From positions 1 through 64,000 of the forward strand of contig NZ_QUEM01000004.1 in the NCBI RefSeq assembly GCF_003477995.1: DNA of 64,000 nucleotides, in the 5' to 3' direction. A program made the position numbers and the translations under genes. The notes beneath the pieces are model-generated. The model was not told where the DNA came from and searched no databases. It saw only the letters and a program-made list of their open reading frames with translations. This DNA comes from Bacteroides sp. OF04-15BH (GTDB lineage: Bacteria > Bacteroidota > Bacteroidia > Bacteroidales > Bacteroidaceae). Shown here piece by piece: positions 43,755 through 53,138 of this stretch; position 1 is the stretch's first letter; the number at the start of each line of letters is the position of its first letter.

Positions 43755-43762
43755 TAATTTTG
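43755..43762 (+). promoter_or_regulatory. -7 box of the epimerase-like gene
   Basis: TAATTTTG matches TAnnTTTG; -33 is weak. The predicted start near 43769 leaves a leader of about 38 nt. Confidence 0.45.
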
Positions 43763-43806
43763 TCATCGAGAACATAATGTATAACCTATTTTTTTGACCG
43801 TGAAAG

Positions 43807-44682
43807 ATGAGAACATTATCTAATGGAATACTCGAAATCGAGGTCTCAGAACTGGGAGCCGAGATACAAAGCCTGCGCAAAGTAGCAGGCAACAGAGAAT
43901 ATATATGGAATGCCGATCCGAAGTATTGGGGCAAACATGCTCCGATTCTGTTCCCCATTATCGGAAATCCCGGTGCGGAAGGAATCATCTGCGATGGAAA
44001 AGCCTACCCGATTGCCAAGCATGGCTTCGTGCCCGGCCTGAAATTTTCATGCACCGAAGGCGACCGCATTCTGGAATTTGTGACCACCGACAACGAAGAT
44101 ACGCGCAAGGTGTTCCCCTATAGCTTCCGCCTGGAAGTTATCTTCCAGCTGAGCCGCAACAAAGTCATCCAGAAATTCCGGGTGCAATATACCGGCAGCG
44201 AAGGTGTCATGCCTTTTCAGATTGGCGGCCATCCGGCCTTTTTCCTGCCGGACTTCAAAGAGGAAGATGCCGTGCACGGCTATCTGTCGTTCAACAATAT
44301 CGACGAGGTACACTCCAATGAAATCAATCCAAACGGACATTACACCGACAAGATTCTGCTCTTTGAGTTGGATGAAAAGGGAATGCTTCCGCTGAAAAAG
44401 GATACTTTCGACTGCGACACGATTCTGGAAACCCGCGGAATTGTGAACCGTACCTCACTGTATGACAAGAACCGCAAACCGATACTCACCGTAAAGGCAA
44501 ATGCCAAAACCACTGCCTACTGGTCGCCAACCGGACAGAACGCTCCGTTTGTATGTATCGAACCGTGGTTCGGCTGCTGCCGCAAGGAAAACGAGACTGC
44601 CGTGCTGGCCGACCGCGAAATGACCAGTCTGCTGCAGCCGGGCGAGGTTTATGAGGCCGAAATGGAAATCATCATTGAATAA
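43807..44682 (+). CDS. Aldose 1-epimerase (galactose mutarotase-like) family protein
   Basis: 291 aa beta-sandwich protein of the aldose epimerase superfamily, LacX-like. Motifs include GAEIQSLRK, ADPKYWGKHAPILFPIIGN, the catalytic His in QIGGHPAFFLP, and the Glu in FVCIEPWFGC. It would interconvert sugar anomers; the specific sugar or sugar phosphate is unknown. No sugar-operon partner is adjacent. It shares a terminator with the convergent glycosyltransferase gene. Confidence 0.9.
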   Translation: MRTLSNGILEIEVSELGAEIQSLRKVAGNREYIWNADPKYWGKHAPILFPIIGNPGAEGIICDGKAYPIAKHGFVPGLKFSCTEGDRILEFVTTDNEDTRKVFPYSFRLEVIFQLSRNKVIQKFRVQYTGSEGVMPFQIGGHPAFFLPDFKEEDAVHGYLSFNNIDEVHSNEINPNGHYTDKILLFELDEKGMLPLKKDTFDCDTILETRGIVNRTSLYDKNRKPILTVKANAKTTAYWSPTGQNAPFVCIEPWFGCCRKENETAVLADREMTSLLQPGEVYEAEMEIIIE

Positions 44683-44721
44683 GAACGGAACAGTAGTTTC
44701 GTGTTTATCATCAAGAAAAGG

Positions 44722-44770
44722 AAAGCCGTTTTTACGGAGTCAGCATACAGACTCCGTAAAAACGGCTTTT
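44722..44770. terminator. Strong bidirectional terminator
   Basis: A perfect 20-bp stem (44722-44741 with 44750-44769, 8-nt loop) with A-rich and T-rich outer ends. It serves the epimerase gene (plus) and the glycosyltransferase gene (minus). Confidence 0.92.
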
Positions 44771-44771
44771 A

Positions 44772-45689
44772 TCATGCTTTGCGGGAAGCGCACTCCAACG
44801 TGGCGTAATATCCCAGCTTATAGAGATTAAACAGAAAAATAGAAGGCCGGACACTCACCAGATTCCGACGCACCCAAGGAGAAAAGCACCGGTGCAAACC
44901 GGCCAACACCGGCAACAACCCCATCCGTTTCAGCTTCAAGGCCGTGCGCGACACCGTGACAAACGACTGCAACTCCGGCCCCAGACTATGCAGGGTGCGC
45001 AGTGCCGTCTCGGTTTTGGCCAGAAATACATCGTTATGCTCCACTCCGGCATGAATCATCGCATTGTCGATATGCAGGATGGACACCTGGCGACGCTTGA
45101 TTTCCATACCGAAAAACACATCCTCATAGCCGTAGTGCACAAAGTTCTCATTAAAACGGATAGACAGAAAAAGCGCACGGCGAATCAGAAAGTTAAAGGT
45201 GCTGAAGCGGGCACAGGGGTTCTTCATGCGCTCGCGGGCCAGTCGCCCCTCGCCCACGCTCTCTTCATAATAATAACGCAAGGAGCAGGCGGGATCTTTC
45301 AGACTAGGGATATTGGCCACTCCCCCGCAAATCACCTCGGCACCGCTGGTGCGCAACGCGCGCAAATAGTTTTCCAGAAAATGCGGATCGGCCACCTCGG
45401 CATCGCTGTCCAGAAACAGCAGATAGTCGTAGCGGGCCTGGTCGGCCAGATAATTGCGGATGCGCGAACGCCCCTTATTTTCGGGCTGCGGCAGATAACG
45501 GCAGTGCTCCAAACGGGCTATCTGCTCGTTGTCCTTACAGACATCGGGCCGCGTAGACGCATCATCGGCCACCAGAATCTCGTATTCGAAGGTGGAATCG
45601 GAGCGCTGCAACCGGACACACTGGGCCTGCAAATCACAAACCAGCGCGTGGCAGGAGTAGTTATAGGTGGGTATCAGTATGGATATCAT
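44772..45689 (-). CDS. Family 2 glycosyltransferase
   Basis: 305 aa GT-A enzyme. SILIPTYNYSCHALV begins the nucleotide-sugar fold. EILVADDAST and the DxD-type motif FLDSDAEV follow. The C-terminal half has GYEDVFFGMEI (ED motif) and a final hydrophobic helix region. It transfers a sugar to a cell-envelope or surface glycan by family knowledge; donor and acceptor are unknown. It is an isolated gene, not in a polysaccharide cluster, with its own promoter. Confidence 0.92.
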   Translation of the reverse strand: MISILIPTYNYSCHALVCDLQAQCVRLQRSDSTFEYEILVADDASTRPDVCKDNEQIARLEHCRYLPQPENKGRSRIRNYLADQARYDYLLFLDSDAEVADPHFLENYLRALRTSGAEVICGGVANIPSLKDPACSLRYYYEESVGEGRLARERMKNPCARFSTFNFLIRRALFLSIRFNENFVHYGYEDVFFGMEIKRRQVSILHIDNAMIHAGVEHNDVFLAKTETALRTLHSLGPELQSFVTVSRTALKLKRMGLLPVLAGLHRCFSPWVRRNLVSVRPSIFLFNLYKLGYYATLECASRKA

Positions 45690-45713
45690 CTTCTCTTCTC
45701 GGTATTATCGGGG

Positions 45714-45745
45714 CAAAGATAAAGAAAATAGCACGAAGAAACGAA
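45714..45745 (-). promoter_or_regulatory. Promoter of the GT2 gene
   Basis: Minus-strand -33 TTCG (45742-45745), 20 nt, -7 TATCTTTG (45714-45721). The start is expected near 45707, leaving a leader of about 18 nt. Confidence 0.6.
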
Positions 45746-45853
45746 GAGAGAAAAGAAAAACCGACCGGTGAAGGCCGGATTCTGCGGAAACGGCGGCACG
45801 AGCAAAGAGAAAAGTTTTCGCGACAAATAAAACTTTGGTTCGAATTTAATATG

Positions 45854-45861
45854 TACCTTTG
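45854..45861 (+). promoter_or_regulatory. -7 box of rarA
   Basis: TACCTTTG, with a TTTG at 45834-45837 only 16 nt upstream, shorter than the usual spacing. The predicted leader is about 40 nt. Confidence 0.5.
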
Positions 45862-45907
45862 TATGGCTGCAAACAGCCGTTTTTCACCGAATTAAAAATC
45901 AGAAAAC

Positions 45908-47176
45908 ATGAATATACCTTTAGCCGAAAGAATGCGCCCCAAAACGCTGGACGACTATATCGGCCAGAAACATCTGGTCGGCCCGGGAGCCGTATTGCGG
46001 AAAATGATTGACTCCGGAAAGATTTCCTCGTTCATCCTGTGGGGACCGCCGGGCGTGGGAAAAACCACGCTGGCGCAAATCATCGCCAACAAACTGGAGA
46101 CTCCCTTTTATACGCTGAGCGCCGTGACAAGCGGAGTGAAGGATGTGCGTGAGGTCATCGAAAAGGCCAAAAACAACCGTTTCTTCTCCCTGAACAGTCC
46201 GATTCTGTTTATCGACGAGATTCACCGCTTCAGCAAGTCTCAGCAGGACTCTCTGCTGGGCGCTGTGGAACAGGGGGTCATCACCCTGATTGGTGCCACT
46301 ACCGAGAACCCCTCGTTCGAGGTCATCCGCCCTCTCCTCTCGCGCTGTCAGCTGTATGTACTGAAATCGCTCGACAAAGAGGATCTGCTGGCATTGCTCG
46401 AACAGGCCATAAAAAAGGATGTGGTGCTGAGAGAAAAGAAAATCACCCTGAAGGAAACCAACCTGATGCTGCGCTACAGCGGCGGAGATGCCCGCAAGCT
46501 GCTGAATATTCTGGAACTGGTCACTTCGTCGTGCAACGATGAGGAAATCGTCATTACCGACCAGCTGGTGTCTGAACGCATTCAGGAGAACCCGATGGCT
46601 TATGACAAGGAGGGCGAGATTCATTACGACATCGTGTCGGCCTTCATCAAGAGCATCCGCGGAAGCGACCCCGACGCAGCCATCTACTGGCTGGCGCGCA
46701 TGATTGAGGGCGGCGAAGACCCGGCATTCATAGCCCGCCGACTGGTAATCTCGGCCAGCGAGGACATCGGACTGGCAAACCCCAATGCACTGCTGCTGGC
46801 CAACGCGGCCTTTGATGCGGTCATGAAGATCGGATGGCCCGAAGGACGGATTCCTCTGGCCGAAGCTACGGTCTATCTGGCCTCCAGCCCCAAAAGCAAC
46901 TCCAGCTATATGGCAATCAACGGAGCACTGGAACTGGTGCGCCAGACGGGTAACCTGCCCGTGCCGCTGCACTTGCGCAACGCACCGACCAAACTGATGA
47001 AGGAATTGGGATATGGGGAGAACTATAAGTATGCCCACGATTATGAGAATCATTTCGTAGAGCAGCAGTTCCTGCCCGACGATCTCCGGCAGACGCGCAT
47101 CTGGCAGCCACAGCCCAACGCTCAGGAACAGAAACTGAAAGATCATCTCAACAAACTTTGGAAAAACCGATTCTGA
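45908..47176 (+). CDS. rarA: Replication-associated recombination protein RarA (MgsA)
   Basis: 422 aa AAA+ ATPase that acts at stalled replication forks, related to clamp loaders. Walker A is FILWGPPGVGKTTLAQIIAN, Walker B is ILFIDEIHRFSKSQQD, sensor 1 is IGATTENPSFE, and the box VII region is RPLLSRC. The MgsA tetramerisation domain (about 240-420) includes SIRGSDPDAAIYWLARMIEGG. The protein is full length. It is followed by a hairpin at 47212-47241. Confidence 0.96.
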   Translation: MNIPLAERMRPKTLDDYIGQKHLVGPGAVLRKMIDSGKISSFILWGPPGVGKTTLAQIIANKLETPFYTLSAVTSGVKDVREVIEKAKNNRFFSLNSPILFIDEIHRFSKSQQDSLLGAVEQGVITLIGATTENPSFEVIRPLLSRCQLYVLKSLDKEDLLALLEQAIKKDVVLREKKITLKETNLMLRYSGGDARKLLNILELVTSSCNDEEIVITDQLVSERIQENPMAYDKEGEIHYDIVSAFIKSIRGSDPDAAIYWLARMIEGGEDPAFIARRLVISASEDIGLANPNALLLANAAFDAVMKIGWPEGRIPLAEATVYLASSPKSNSSYMAINGALELVRQTGNLPVPLHLRNAPTKLMKELGYGENYKYAHDYENHFVEQQFLPDDLRQTRIWQPQPNAQEQKLKDHLNKLWKNRF

Positions 47177-47211
47177 CTCCGGAAAGCGAAACCCGCTGGG
47201 GGATAAATGCA

Positions 47212-47241
47212 GGAAGGGCTTGTCTCACGACAAGCCCTTCC
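47212..47241 (+). terminator. Hairpin after rarA
   Basis: A perfect 13-bp stem with a TCAC loop (47212-47224, 47229-47241). No T-run follows, so termination may be factor-assisted. Confidence 0.65.
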
Positions 47242-47528
47242 ATACTAATTAGGTATTAGTTTCGTTTAAGGTAAAAAGATTGTTTTCAGGATAACGGGTG
47301 CAAATATCGGGCTTTGTTTTGAAACTTCCAAACTTATTTTTATGTTTGATAACATATTTGCAAAAATCTTTTTAGCACCGGTCTTCTGGAAGCATCTTTA
47401 TCTTCCGGCAAAACTCTCCAGCCGACTTTTCCAAAAGCAAAAGTACCCGCCCGCCGAAAAACTGCAACAATCTTTTGTACCTATATTATTTTTAAGAGGT
47501 ATGTTGGGCCTAATTTGAGAAAGTTTAC
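47242..47528. other. Intergenic region before glnS, no gene recognised
   Basis: About 290 nt. It contains a plus-strand -7-like TATGTTTG (47341-47348) far from any ATG and a CTGGAAG/CTTCCGG hairpin near 47390. An unannotated small RNA is possible but not supported further. Confidence 0.35.
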
Positions 47529-47536
47529 TAATTTTG
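47529..47536 (+). promoter_or_regulatory. -7 box of glnS
   Basis: TAATTTTG, 22 nt before the ATG; a GTTG at 47503-47506 is a weak -33 at 22 nt. Confidence 0.5.
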
Positions 47537-47558
47537 CATTTAGAATTATAGTATTTAG

Positions 47559-49292
47559 ATGAATATGACAACAGAAACATCAGAAAAAAAGAGCTTAAAC
47601 TTTGTTGAAGAGATCGTAACAGCCGATCTGGCTGCAGGTAAGAACGACGGAAGACTGCAAACCCGTTTCCCGCCTGAGCCCAACGGATATCTGCATATAG
47701 GACACGCCAAAGCCATCTGCATGGACTTCGGTATCGCACAGAAATACGGCGGTGTATGTAATCTGCGCTTTGATGACACAAACCCAACCAAAGAGGATGT
47801 GGAATATGTTGAGGCCATCAAGGAAGATATCAAATGGCTGGGATTCGAATGGGGCAACGAATATTATGCTTCGGACTATTTCCAGCAGTTGTGGGACTTT
47901 GCCGTGCGCCTGATTAAAGAAGGCAAGGCATATATCGACGAGCAGAGTGCCGAGCAGATTGCCGCACAGAAGGGAACTCCTACCCAGCCGGGTACAAACA
48001 GCCCTTACCGCGACCGTCCGATTGAAGAAAGCCTGGAGCTTTTCAACAAGATGAACAGCGGTGAGCTGGAAGAAGGTTCTATGGTGCTCCGTGCCAAGAT
48101 CGACATGGCTAATCCGAACATGCACTTCCGCGATCCGATCATCTACCGTATCATCAATAAGGAACACCACCGCACCGGCTCCAAGTGGAAGGCATACCCG
48201 ATGTATGACTTCGCTCACGGACAGAGTGACTTCTTCGAGGGAGTAACCCACTCTCTGTGTACTCTGGAGTTTGTGGTGCACCGTCCTCTCTATAACCTGT
48301 TTATCGACTGGTTGAAGGAAGGCCAGGATCTGGAAGACCATCGCCCACGCCAGTATGAGTTCAACAAGCTGAACCTGAACTATACGCTGATGAGCAAGCG
48401 TAACTTGCTGATTATGGTTCAGAACGGACTGGTAAACGGTTGGGACGATCCTCGTATGCCGACTCTGTGCGGATTCCGTCGCCGCGGTTATTCTCCAGAG
48501 TCTATCCGTAACTTCGTAAACAAAATCGGTTACACCACTTACGATGCACTGAATGACTTCGCATTGCTGGAAAGCGCCGTACGCGAAGACCTCAACAGCC
48601 GGGCAACACGTGTTTCTGCCGTGATCAACCCGGTTAAGCTAATCCTTACCAACTATCCGGAAGGACAGGTTGAGGAACTGGAAGCCATCAACAATCCGGA
48701 AGATCCGAATTCAGGCACACATACCATTGAATTCAGCCGCGAATTGTGGATGGAGCGCGAAGACTTCATGGAGGACGCTCCGAAGAAATATTTCCGCATG
48801 ACACCGGGACAGGAGGTGCGTCTGAAAAATGCCTATATCGTAAAATGTACCGGATGCAAGAAGGACGAGAACGGAAACATCACCGAGGTATACGCCGAAT
48901 ACGATCCGACAACTAAAAGCGGCATGATCAACAGCAACCGCAAGGTTAAGGGTACTCTGCACTGGGTAAGCTGCAACCACTGCCTGAAGGCTGAAGTACG
49001 CCTGTACGACCGCCTGTGGAAATGTGAGAACCCGCGCGACGAGTTGGCCAACATCCGCGAGGCACAGAACTGCTCTGCACTCGATGCCATGAAGCAGATG
49101 ATGAACCCGGATTCACTCAAGGTGCTGAACGAGTGCTACGTGGAGAAATTCCTGAGCGAGGCCAAGCCTCTGGACTATTTGCAGTTCCAGCGCATCGGAT
49201 ACTTCACTATGGATAAGGACTCAACTCCGGATCACCTGATCTTTAACCGCACGGTGGGACTTAAAGATACTTGGAACAAAATCAATAAATAA
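47559..49292 (+). CDS. glnS: Glutaminyl-tRNA synthetase
   Basis: Class I aminoacyl-tRNA synthetase, 577 aa. The HIGH motif is FPPEPNGYLHIGHAKAIC, the KMSKS equivalent is YTLMSKRNL, and the Rossmann core contains LRFDDTNPTKE. The C-terminal anticodon-binding beta barrels include two Cys pairs (CTGC, CNHC). It charges tRNA-Gln directly. The next gene, a TPR protein, begins 2 nt after its stop. Confidence 0.97.
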   Translation: MNMTTETSEKKSLNFVEEIVTADLAAGKNDGRLQTRFPPEPNGYLHIGHAKAICMDFGIAQKYGGVCNLRFDDTNPTKEDVEYVEAIKEDIKWLGFEWGNEYYASDYFQQLWDFAVRLIKEGKAYIDEQSAEQIAAQKGTPTQPGTNSPYRDRPIEESLELFNKMNSGELEEGSMVLRAKIDMANPNMHFRDPIIYRIINKEHHRTGSKWKAYPMYDFAHGQSDFFEGVTHSLCTLEFVVHRPLYNLFIDWLKEGQDLEDHRPRQYEFNKLNLNYTLMSKRNLLIMVQNGLVNGWDDPRMPTLCGFRRRGYSPESIRNFVNKIGYTTYDALNDFALLESAVREDLNSRATRVSAVINPVKLILTNYPEGQVEELEAINNPEDPNSGTHTIEFSRELWMEREDFMEDAPKKYFRMTPGQEVRLKNAYIVKCTGCKKDENGNITEVYAEYDPTTKSGMINSNRKVKGTLHWVSCNHCLKAEVRLYDRLWKCENPRDELANIREAQNCSALDAMKQMMNPDSLKVLNECYVEKFLSEAKPLDYLQFQRIGYFTMDKDSTPDHLIFNRTVGLKDTWNKINK

Positions 49293-49294
49293 AT

Positions 49295-50737
49295 ATGAGG
49301 GAAGAGGATTTCTCTTTTTTCGAAGAAGAAGATTTCAAAGAAAACCTGGCTCGATACGAAGCCATGCTAAACGGCGGACCGTCGGCTTATCTCGAAGCAG
49401 ATGAGCTGACGGATATCGCCGAATATTACCTGACTCAGGGGGATACGGACAAGGCCAATGCGTGCATTGACTATGCACTGACCTTGCATCCCGACAGCAT
49501 CGACCCCCTGATCTTCAAGGCCCGACAGCACATGTTCTCGGGAAATCTTGCCAAAGCGCAGAAGATTTGCGACAGCATTCAGGAGCAGAACGACCGCGAA
49601 GTAATCTTTCTGCATGCAGAACTGCTCATCAGAAAGCGCGACATCAACGAGGCTCTGAACTATCTGACAGAGCAGAAGAAATGGTTTGCAGACGACCGGA
49701 AGGATTTGTATGCTTACCTGTATGACTGTGCGTGCATCCTGGAGGATTATGCTTATTATGAGAAAGCTCTGGAATGGACAGAGGAAGCAGAAAAGATTTC
49801 CGGTCCGAACCTGAAGCTGATGTTTCTCAAAGCGGAAATATATTCCATTCAGGAAAAATATGAAAAGGCGGCCGAATATCTGGACAAAATACTGGATGAG
49901 AATCCGTATTCTCTGAAATCCTGGAATATGCTGGCCGACACGTTTTTCATGCGGGAAATGTATGACAAGGCAATTGAGGCAGCAGAATTTTCTTTGGCAA
50001 TCAAAGAAAAGGGAAATCCCGAAGCGCTGTTTACAAAAGCAAACAGCGTGTATCATCTGGGCAATTTCGAGAAGGCCCATCAGCTGTATTCGCAATATAT
50101 CGATGAATTTCCCAAATCGGATGAATATCCTTATCTCTTTGACGGACTTTGTCTGAACCAGATGGAAAGATATGAGGATGCCTGCTCGCGTCTGGAAGCT
50201 GCCGAAGAGTTCTCCAACGACTGCTCACCGGAACAGCTTCAGATTTACTTGCAGCTGTCCTTCTCATACAGCAAAGTGGGAAAATTCCAGAAGGCTCTGC
50301 TATATCTTGACCGGGCCCGGAATTATGAACCGGACGGTTTTGACTATGAAGTGTTGAAGGGCCATGTGCTCTTGGAAAACGGCTTCATTCAGGAGGCTAT
50401 GGAATGCTTTCAGAAAGCTAAAGAAGAAAGTACGGACCGCGAACGGGCCTACTTCCTGATTGCCGTATCTCTCTTTGAGAATAACCTCTATGCCGATGCT
50501 CTGGAGAATTTTTACGAATTGCTTGAGTTTTGCAGTGCACAGACCGAAATCAACTGCACTCCGTACATGGCTTATTGCTTCTATTATGCTAAAGATGAGG
50601 TGCAGTATCTGAAATATCTGGAACGCTCATGCGCAACAAATCCGGAAGGTACCAAAATGGTATTGGGAAGTCTGTTTCCCGAGGCACTGGATCCCAAAGA
50701 ATATTATGCGTATGTCACCCGGCATAACAGAATGTAA
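49295..50737 (+). CDS. Tetratricopeptide-repeat protein
   Basis: 480 aa cytosolic protein made almost entirely of TPR-type helix pairs, for example AKAQKICDSIQEQ, EKYEKAAEYLDKILDENPYS, EMYDKAIEAAEFSLAI and GNFEKAHQLYSQYI. The acidic N-terminus is MREEDFSFFEEEDF, with no signal peptide. It probably mediates protein-protein contacts; partners are unknown. It sits 2 nt after glnS and is closed by a strong hairpin, so the two are co-transcribed. Confidence 0.88.
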   Translation: MREEDFSFFEEEDFKENLARYEAMLNGGPSAYLEADELTDIAEYYLTQGDTDKANACIDYALTLHPDSIDPLIFKARQHMFSGNLAKAQKICDSIQEQNDREVIFLHAELLIRKRDINEALNYLTEQKKWFADDRKDLYAYLYDCACILEDYAYYEKALEWTEEAEKISGPNLKLMFLKAEIYSIQEKYEKAAEYLDKILDENPYSLKSWNMLADTFFMREMYDKAIEAAEFSLAIKEKGNPEALFTKANSVYHLGNFEKAHQLYSQYIDEFPKSDEYPYLFDGLCLNQMERYEDACSRLEAAEEFSNDCSPEQLQIYLQLSFSYSKVGKFQKALLYLDRARNYEPDGFDYEVLKGHVLLENGFIQEAMECFQKAKEESTDRERAYFLIAVSLFENNLYADALENFYELLEFCSAQTEINCTPYMAYCFYYAKDEVQYLKYLERSCATNPEGTKMVLGSLFPEALDPKEYYAYVTRHNRM

Positions 50738-50797
50738 GGCAAATGTATTGCTCTGAAGAATCAAAGAGGTGTTTGAAACAGAAACATGTAATTATAA

Positions 50798-50850
50798 AAA
50801 GAAGCGCAGAAAACTCCAACCGGAATTTCTGCGCTTCTTTGTTTTGTTTT
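50798..50850. terminator. Terminator between the TPR gene and dus
   Basis: A perfect 15-bp stem (50798-50812 with 50826-50840), then GTTTTGTTTTT on the plus side and an A-rich/T-rich flank on the other. It is shared by convergent genes. Confidence 0.9.
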
Positions 50851-50874
50851 TCCTCATTTCTGGAATATGGAAGA

Positions 50875-51810
50875 TTAATGCAAGCCGGCAATCAGCTCGT
50901 TTACTGCCTGACAATAGGTAGAAAGATTCTTGGCTTTCCGGATTTTCTTTAAACATTTCCGGTCTTCGTTTGCCAGAAGATACTCCCAGAAGGAAACCAT
51001 CTTTCCCAAAAGCTGCTGCTCTCCTCCTTCAATCTTCTCTGTATAGGCCGACAGAAGTTTCTGATGGAAATTGCGGAAAGCCGTACGCTTTCTATCGGAT
51101 GTCCAAGGCTTCTGTTCCTGATACTCCGCAGCCAGCCAGGGAGTCGTCAGAAGTCCCCGCCCGATCATCACGCCCTTGATGCGCGGAAATTTCGTCTCCA
51201 GCTCCTGAAGGGCAGACAAACTGCTGATGTCTCCATTATAGACCAAAGGCTTCCGGCATAACTCATAAAAACGCGAAAAGGCTTCCGACATGCAGGTTCC
51301 CTTATACTGCTGAATTCCCAAACGGGGATGAAGGGTAATCTGCCGCAAAGGCAGCTCATTCAGCAAGTCGAGCAAAACAAGACTCTCTTCCGCAGAATCC
51401 CAACCTAAACGCATCTTTACAGAAAACTGTATTTCGGGATAACGATCTGTCACAGAAAGCACCTGGGCCACTTTATCGGGATGCGGTAAAATACCGGCTC
51501 CTCGTCCTTTCCGCACCATAGGCAGAAAGGGACAACCCATATTTATATCTACCTCACGGTATCCCCATTCCGCTACTTTTTCCACCAGACGGACAGCCTC
51601 ATCTTCATCGGCCGCAATAATCTGGGGAATCAAATGCCCTACCCGATTATTCGCAGGGTCAGCATCCTTTAAATCCTTGTTCCGGAACTGTCCTTTCTCA
51701 AGTCGGATAAACGGCGTGTAATATTCCGCAATGCCTCCAAAGCTTTCTTCAAATGCATTCCGCACATTAGCCTCGGTAAACCCCTGGAGAGGTGCCATCA
51801 ATAATTCCAT
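50875..51810 (-). CDS. tRNA-dihydrouridine synthase family protein
   Basis: 311 aa FMN-dependent TIM barrel that reduces uridines in tRNA. MELLMAPLQGFTE is the family N-terminus; the catalytic Cys is in INMGCPFLPMVRKGRGAG; SVKMRLGW, the His in QITLHPRLG, and LVYNGDISS and GVMIGRGLLTTPW line the active site. Which D-loop position it modifies is not clear. It is the last gene after gyrA and two TPR proteins, 9 nt behind the second. Confidence 0.92.
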   Translation of the reverse strand: MELLMAPLQGFTEANVRNAFEESFGGIAEYYTPFIRLEKGQFRNKDLKDADPANNRVGHLIPQIIAADEDEAVRLVEKVAEWGYREVDINMGCPFLPMVRKGRGAGILPHPDKVAQVLSVTDRYPEIQFSVKMRLGWDSAEESLVLLDLLNELPLRQITLHPRLGIQQYKGTCMSEAFSRFYELCRKPLVYNGDISSLSALQELETKFPRIKGVMIGRGLLTTPWLAAEYQEQKPWTSDRKRTAFRNFHQKLLSAYTEKIEGGEQQLLGKMVSFWEYLLANEDRKCLKKIRKAKNLSTYCQAVNELIAGLH

Positions 51811-51819
51811 GCTTCCAGA

Positions 51820-53046
51820 CTATTTGTTTTTATAAGCTTTCAGGATATTCTCAATACTCTCAAACTGCGGTCCCATATTCAGATTTAAGTAGATACGGTA
51901 TAAAGGCTGAGCCCAGCGCAACGTATCCTTGGGTGCCAGCACACGGACAATTTCCATCGGACGAAGAGCCTGTGCATAGTAAGCCACCGACTTCTGACGC
52001 AGGTCCTGATAATCCTCACTGGCTATATGAGCAGCCGCAGAATCGCTCATCTTCGTTGCCAGATTACAAAAGGCCAACCCTTTATTATAATAGGCATACA
52101 TGTAGATGGAATCATAGGCAATGGCACTGTCTGCAGCCACGATACATTCTTCATAACGCTTCAGGTTCAGTAAAACCAGACTTTTCGCATACCAGAAGAA
52201 CGTGCTCTGCGGACGGAAAGAAAGCATGGTGTCCGTCAGATGCAATGCCTCTTCATAGCGGCGATTGGCATTCAGATAATCTGTCAGGCTGGCAAAGAAA
52301 TAAGAATAATCGGGATCGTGCATCAAGCCGTCCCTTAAAGTTGCCAACCACTTTGTCGTGTCTCCCAAAGCCAGATGGGCCTTGGCCTGATATTCATAGA
52401 TAAAACGACGTACCGCCGAATCTTCCAAGGCCAGAGAAGAATGGGCCAGTACCTTGGTCGGATCATTCAGCTTATAGGCAGAAGAGGTAGCCCAACGTGC
52501 AATTCTCCGTGTCACAGAATCCTGATGAGTCGTATCGTCAAACTCAAAGAATCCTTTATCTGCCGCCACGAGATAGCAACTGAAGAAGTCATAAGCCTTT
52601 GCATAATCCTTCTTCATGAAGTAGAATTTTCCTCCATTCAACAGGTTTTCCTGATAAGAACGGAGAAGGCGACGAGCCTTTTCCTTGTAGCGTCTCATCT
52701 TTTTTGCAGACGACAAGCTATCCGTAATGGAATCATAACGGTTGATATGTTGGAATATTGAAAAGATACTGTTGAAGAATTTAGCCGTATCGTAAGCCTG
52801 CTTCAAATACAGTTTCTCGTTTTCAATATCATTTATCTTGCGATTCAGTAAAGCAGCATAATAGTAGTAATCCAACCGCTTGTAAACGTTATCCTCAGTT
52901 TTTACCGCTTCCAGCAATTTGGTTTCCGCCTGTTCGAGATTTGATCCATTCTTAATAGCTTCCTTTGCTTCCTTCAGGACATTTCCGCCACTGACAACCG
53001 TGCAGACCAAAAGGAGCAAAGTAGCTAGAGCATATTGTCTCTTCAT
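51820..53046 (-). CDS. Exported TPR-containing protein
   Basis: 408 aa from the ATG at 53046, which directly precedes a signal peptide (MKRQYALATLLLLVCTVVSG). The rest is alpha-helical with repeated TPR-like pairs (NRRYEEALHLTDTMLSFRP, LKRYEECIVAADSAIAY, YMYAYYNKGLAFCNLA). It was probably released to the periplasm. It is related in layout to the next upstream gene, suggesting an old duplication. Its function is unknown. Confidence 0.82.
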   Translation of the reverse strand: MKRQYALATLLLLVCTVVSGGNVLKEAKEAIKNGSNLEQAETKLLEAVKTEDNVYKRLDYYYYAALLNRKINDIENEKLYLKQAYDTAKFFNSIFSIFQHINRYDSITDSLSSAKKMRRYKEKARRLLRSYQENLLNGGKFYFMKKDYAKAYDFFSCYLVAADKGFFEFDDTTHQDSVTRRIARWATSSAYKLNDPTKVLAHSSLALEDSAVRRFIYEYQAKAHLALGDTTKWLATLRDGLMHDPDYSYFFASLTDYLNANRRYEEALHLTDTMLSFRPQSTFFWYAKSLVLLNLKRYEECIVAADSAIAYDSIYMYAYYNKGLAFCNLATKMSDSAAAHIASEDYQDLRQKSVAYYAQALRPMEIVRVLAPKDTLRWAQPLYRIYLNLNMGPQFESIENILKAYKNK

Positions 53047-53138
53047 TGATTTTTTAAAGAAAGGGTGATGTGTCATTATGTCCACACCACCCCCAAATAA
53101 TTACAAATTATTATTTCGGATAAATCCAAGTCTCCTGA

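Noticed and set aside
37799-44770. The many strong hairpins as mobile-element or integron attachment sites
   Set aside because: They lie at gene ends, mostly with T-runs, and behave as terminators; no recombinase or transposase gene is nearby.
45920-47146. A roughly 400-codon minus-strand frame opposite rarA
   Set aside because: RarA motifs and spacing are intact on the plus strand; the opposing frame has no domain.
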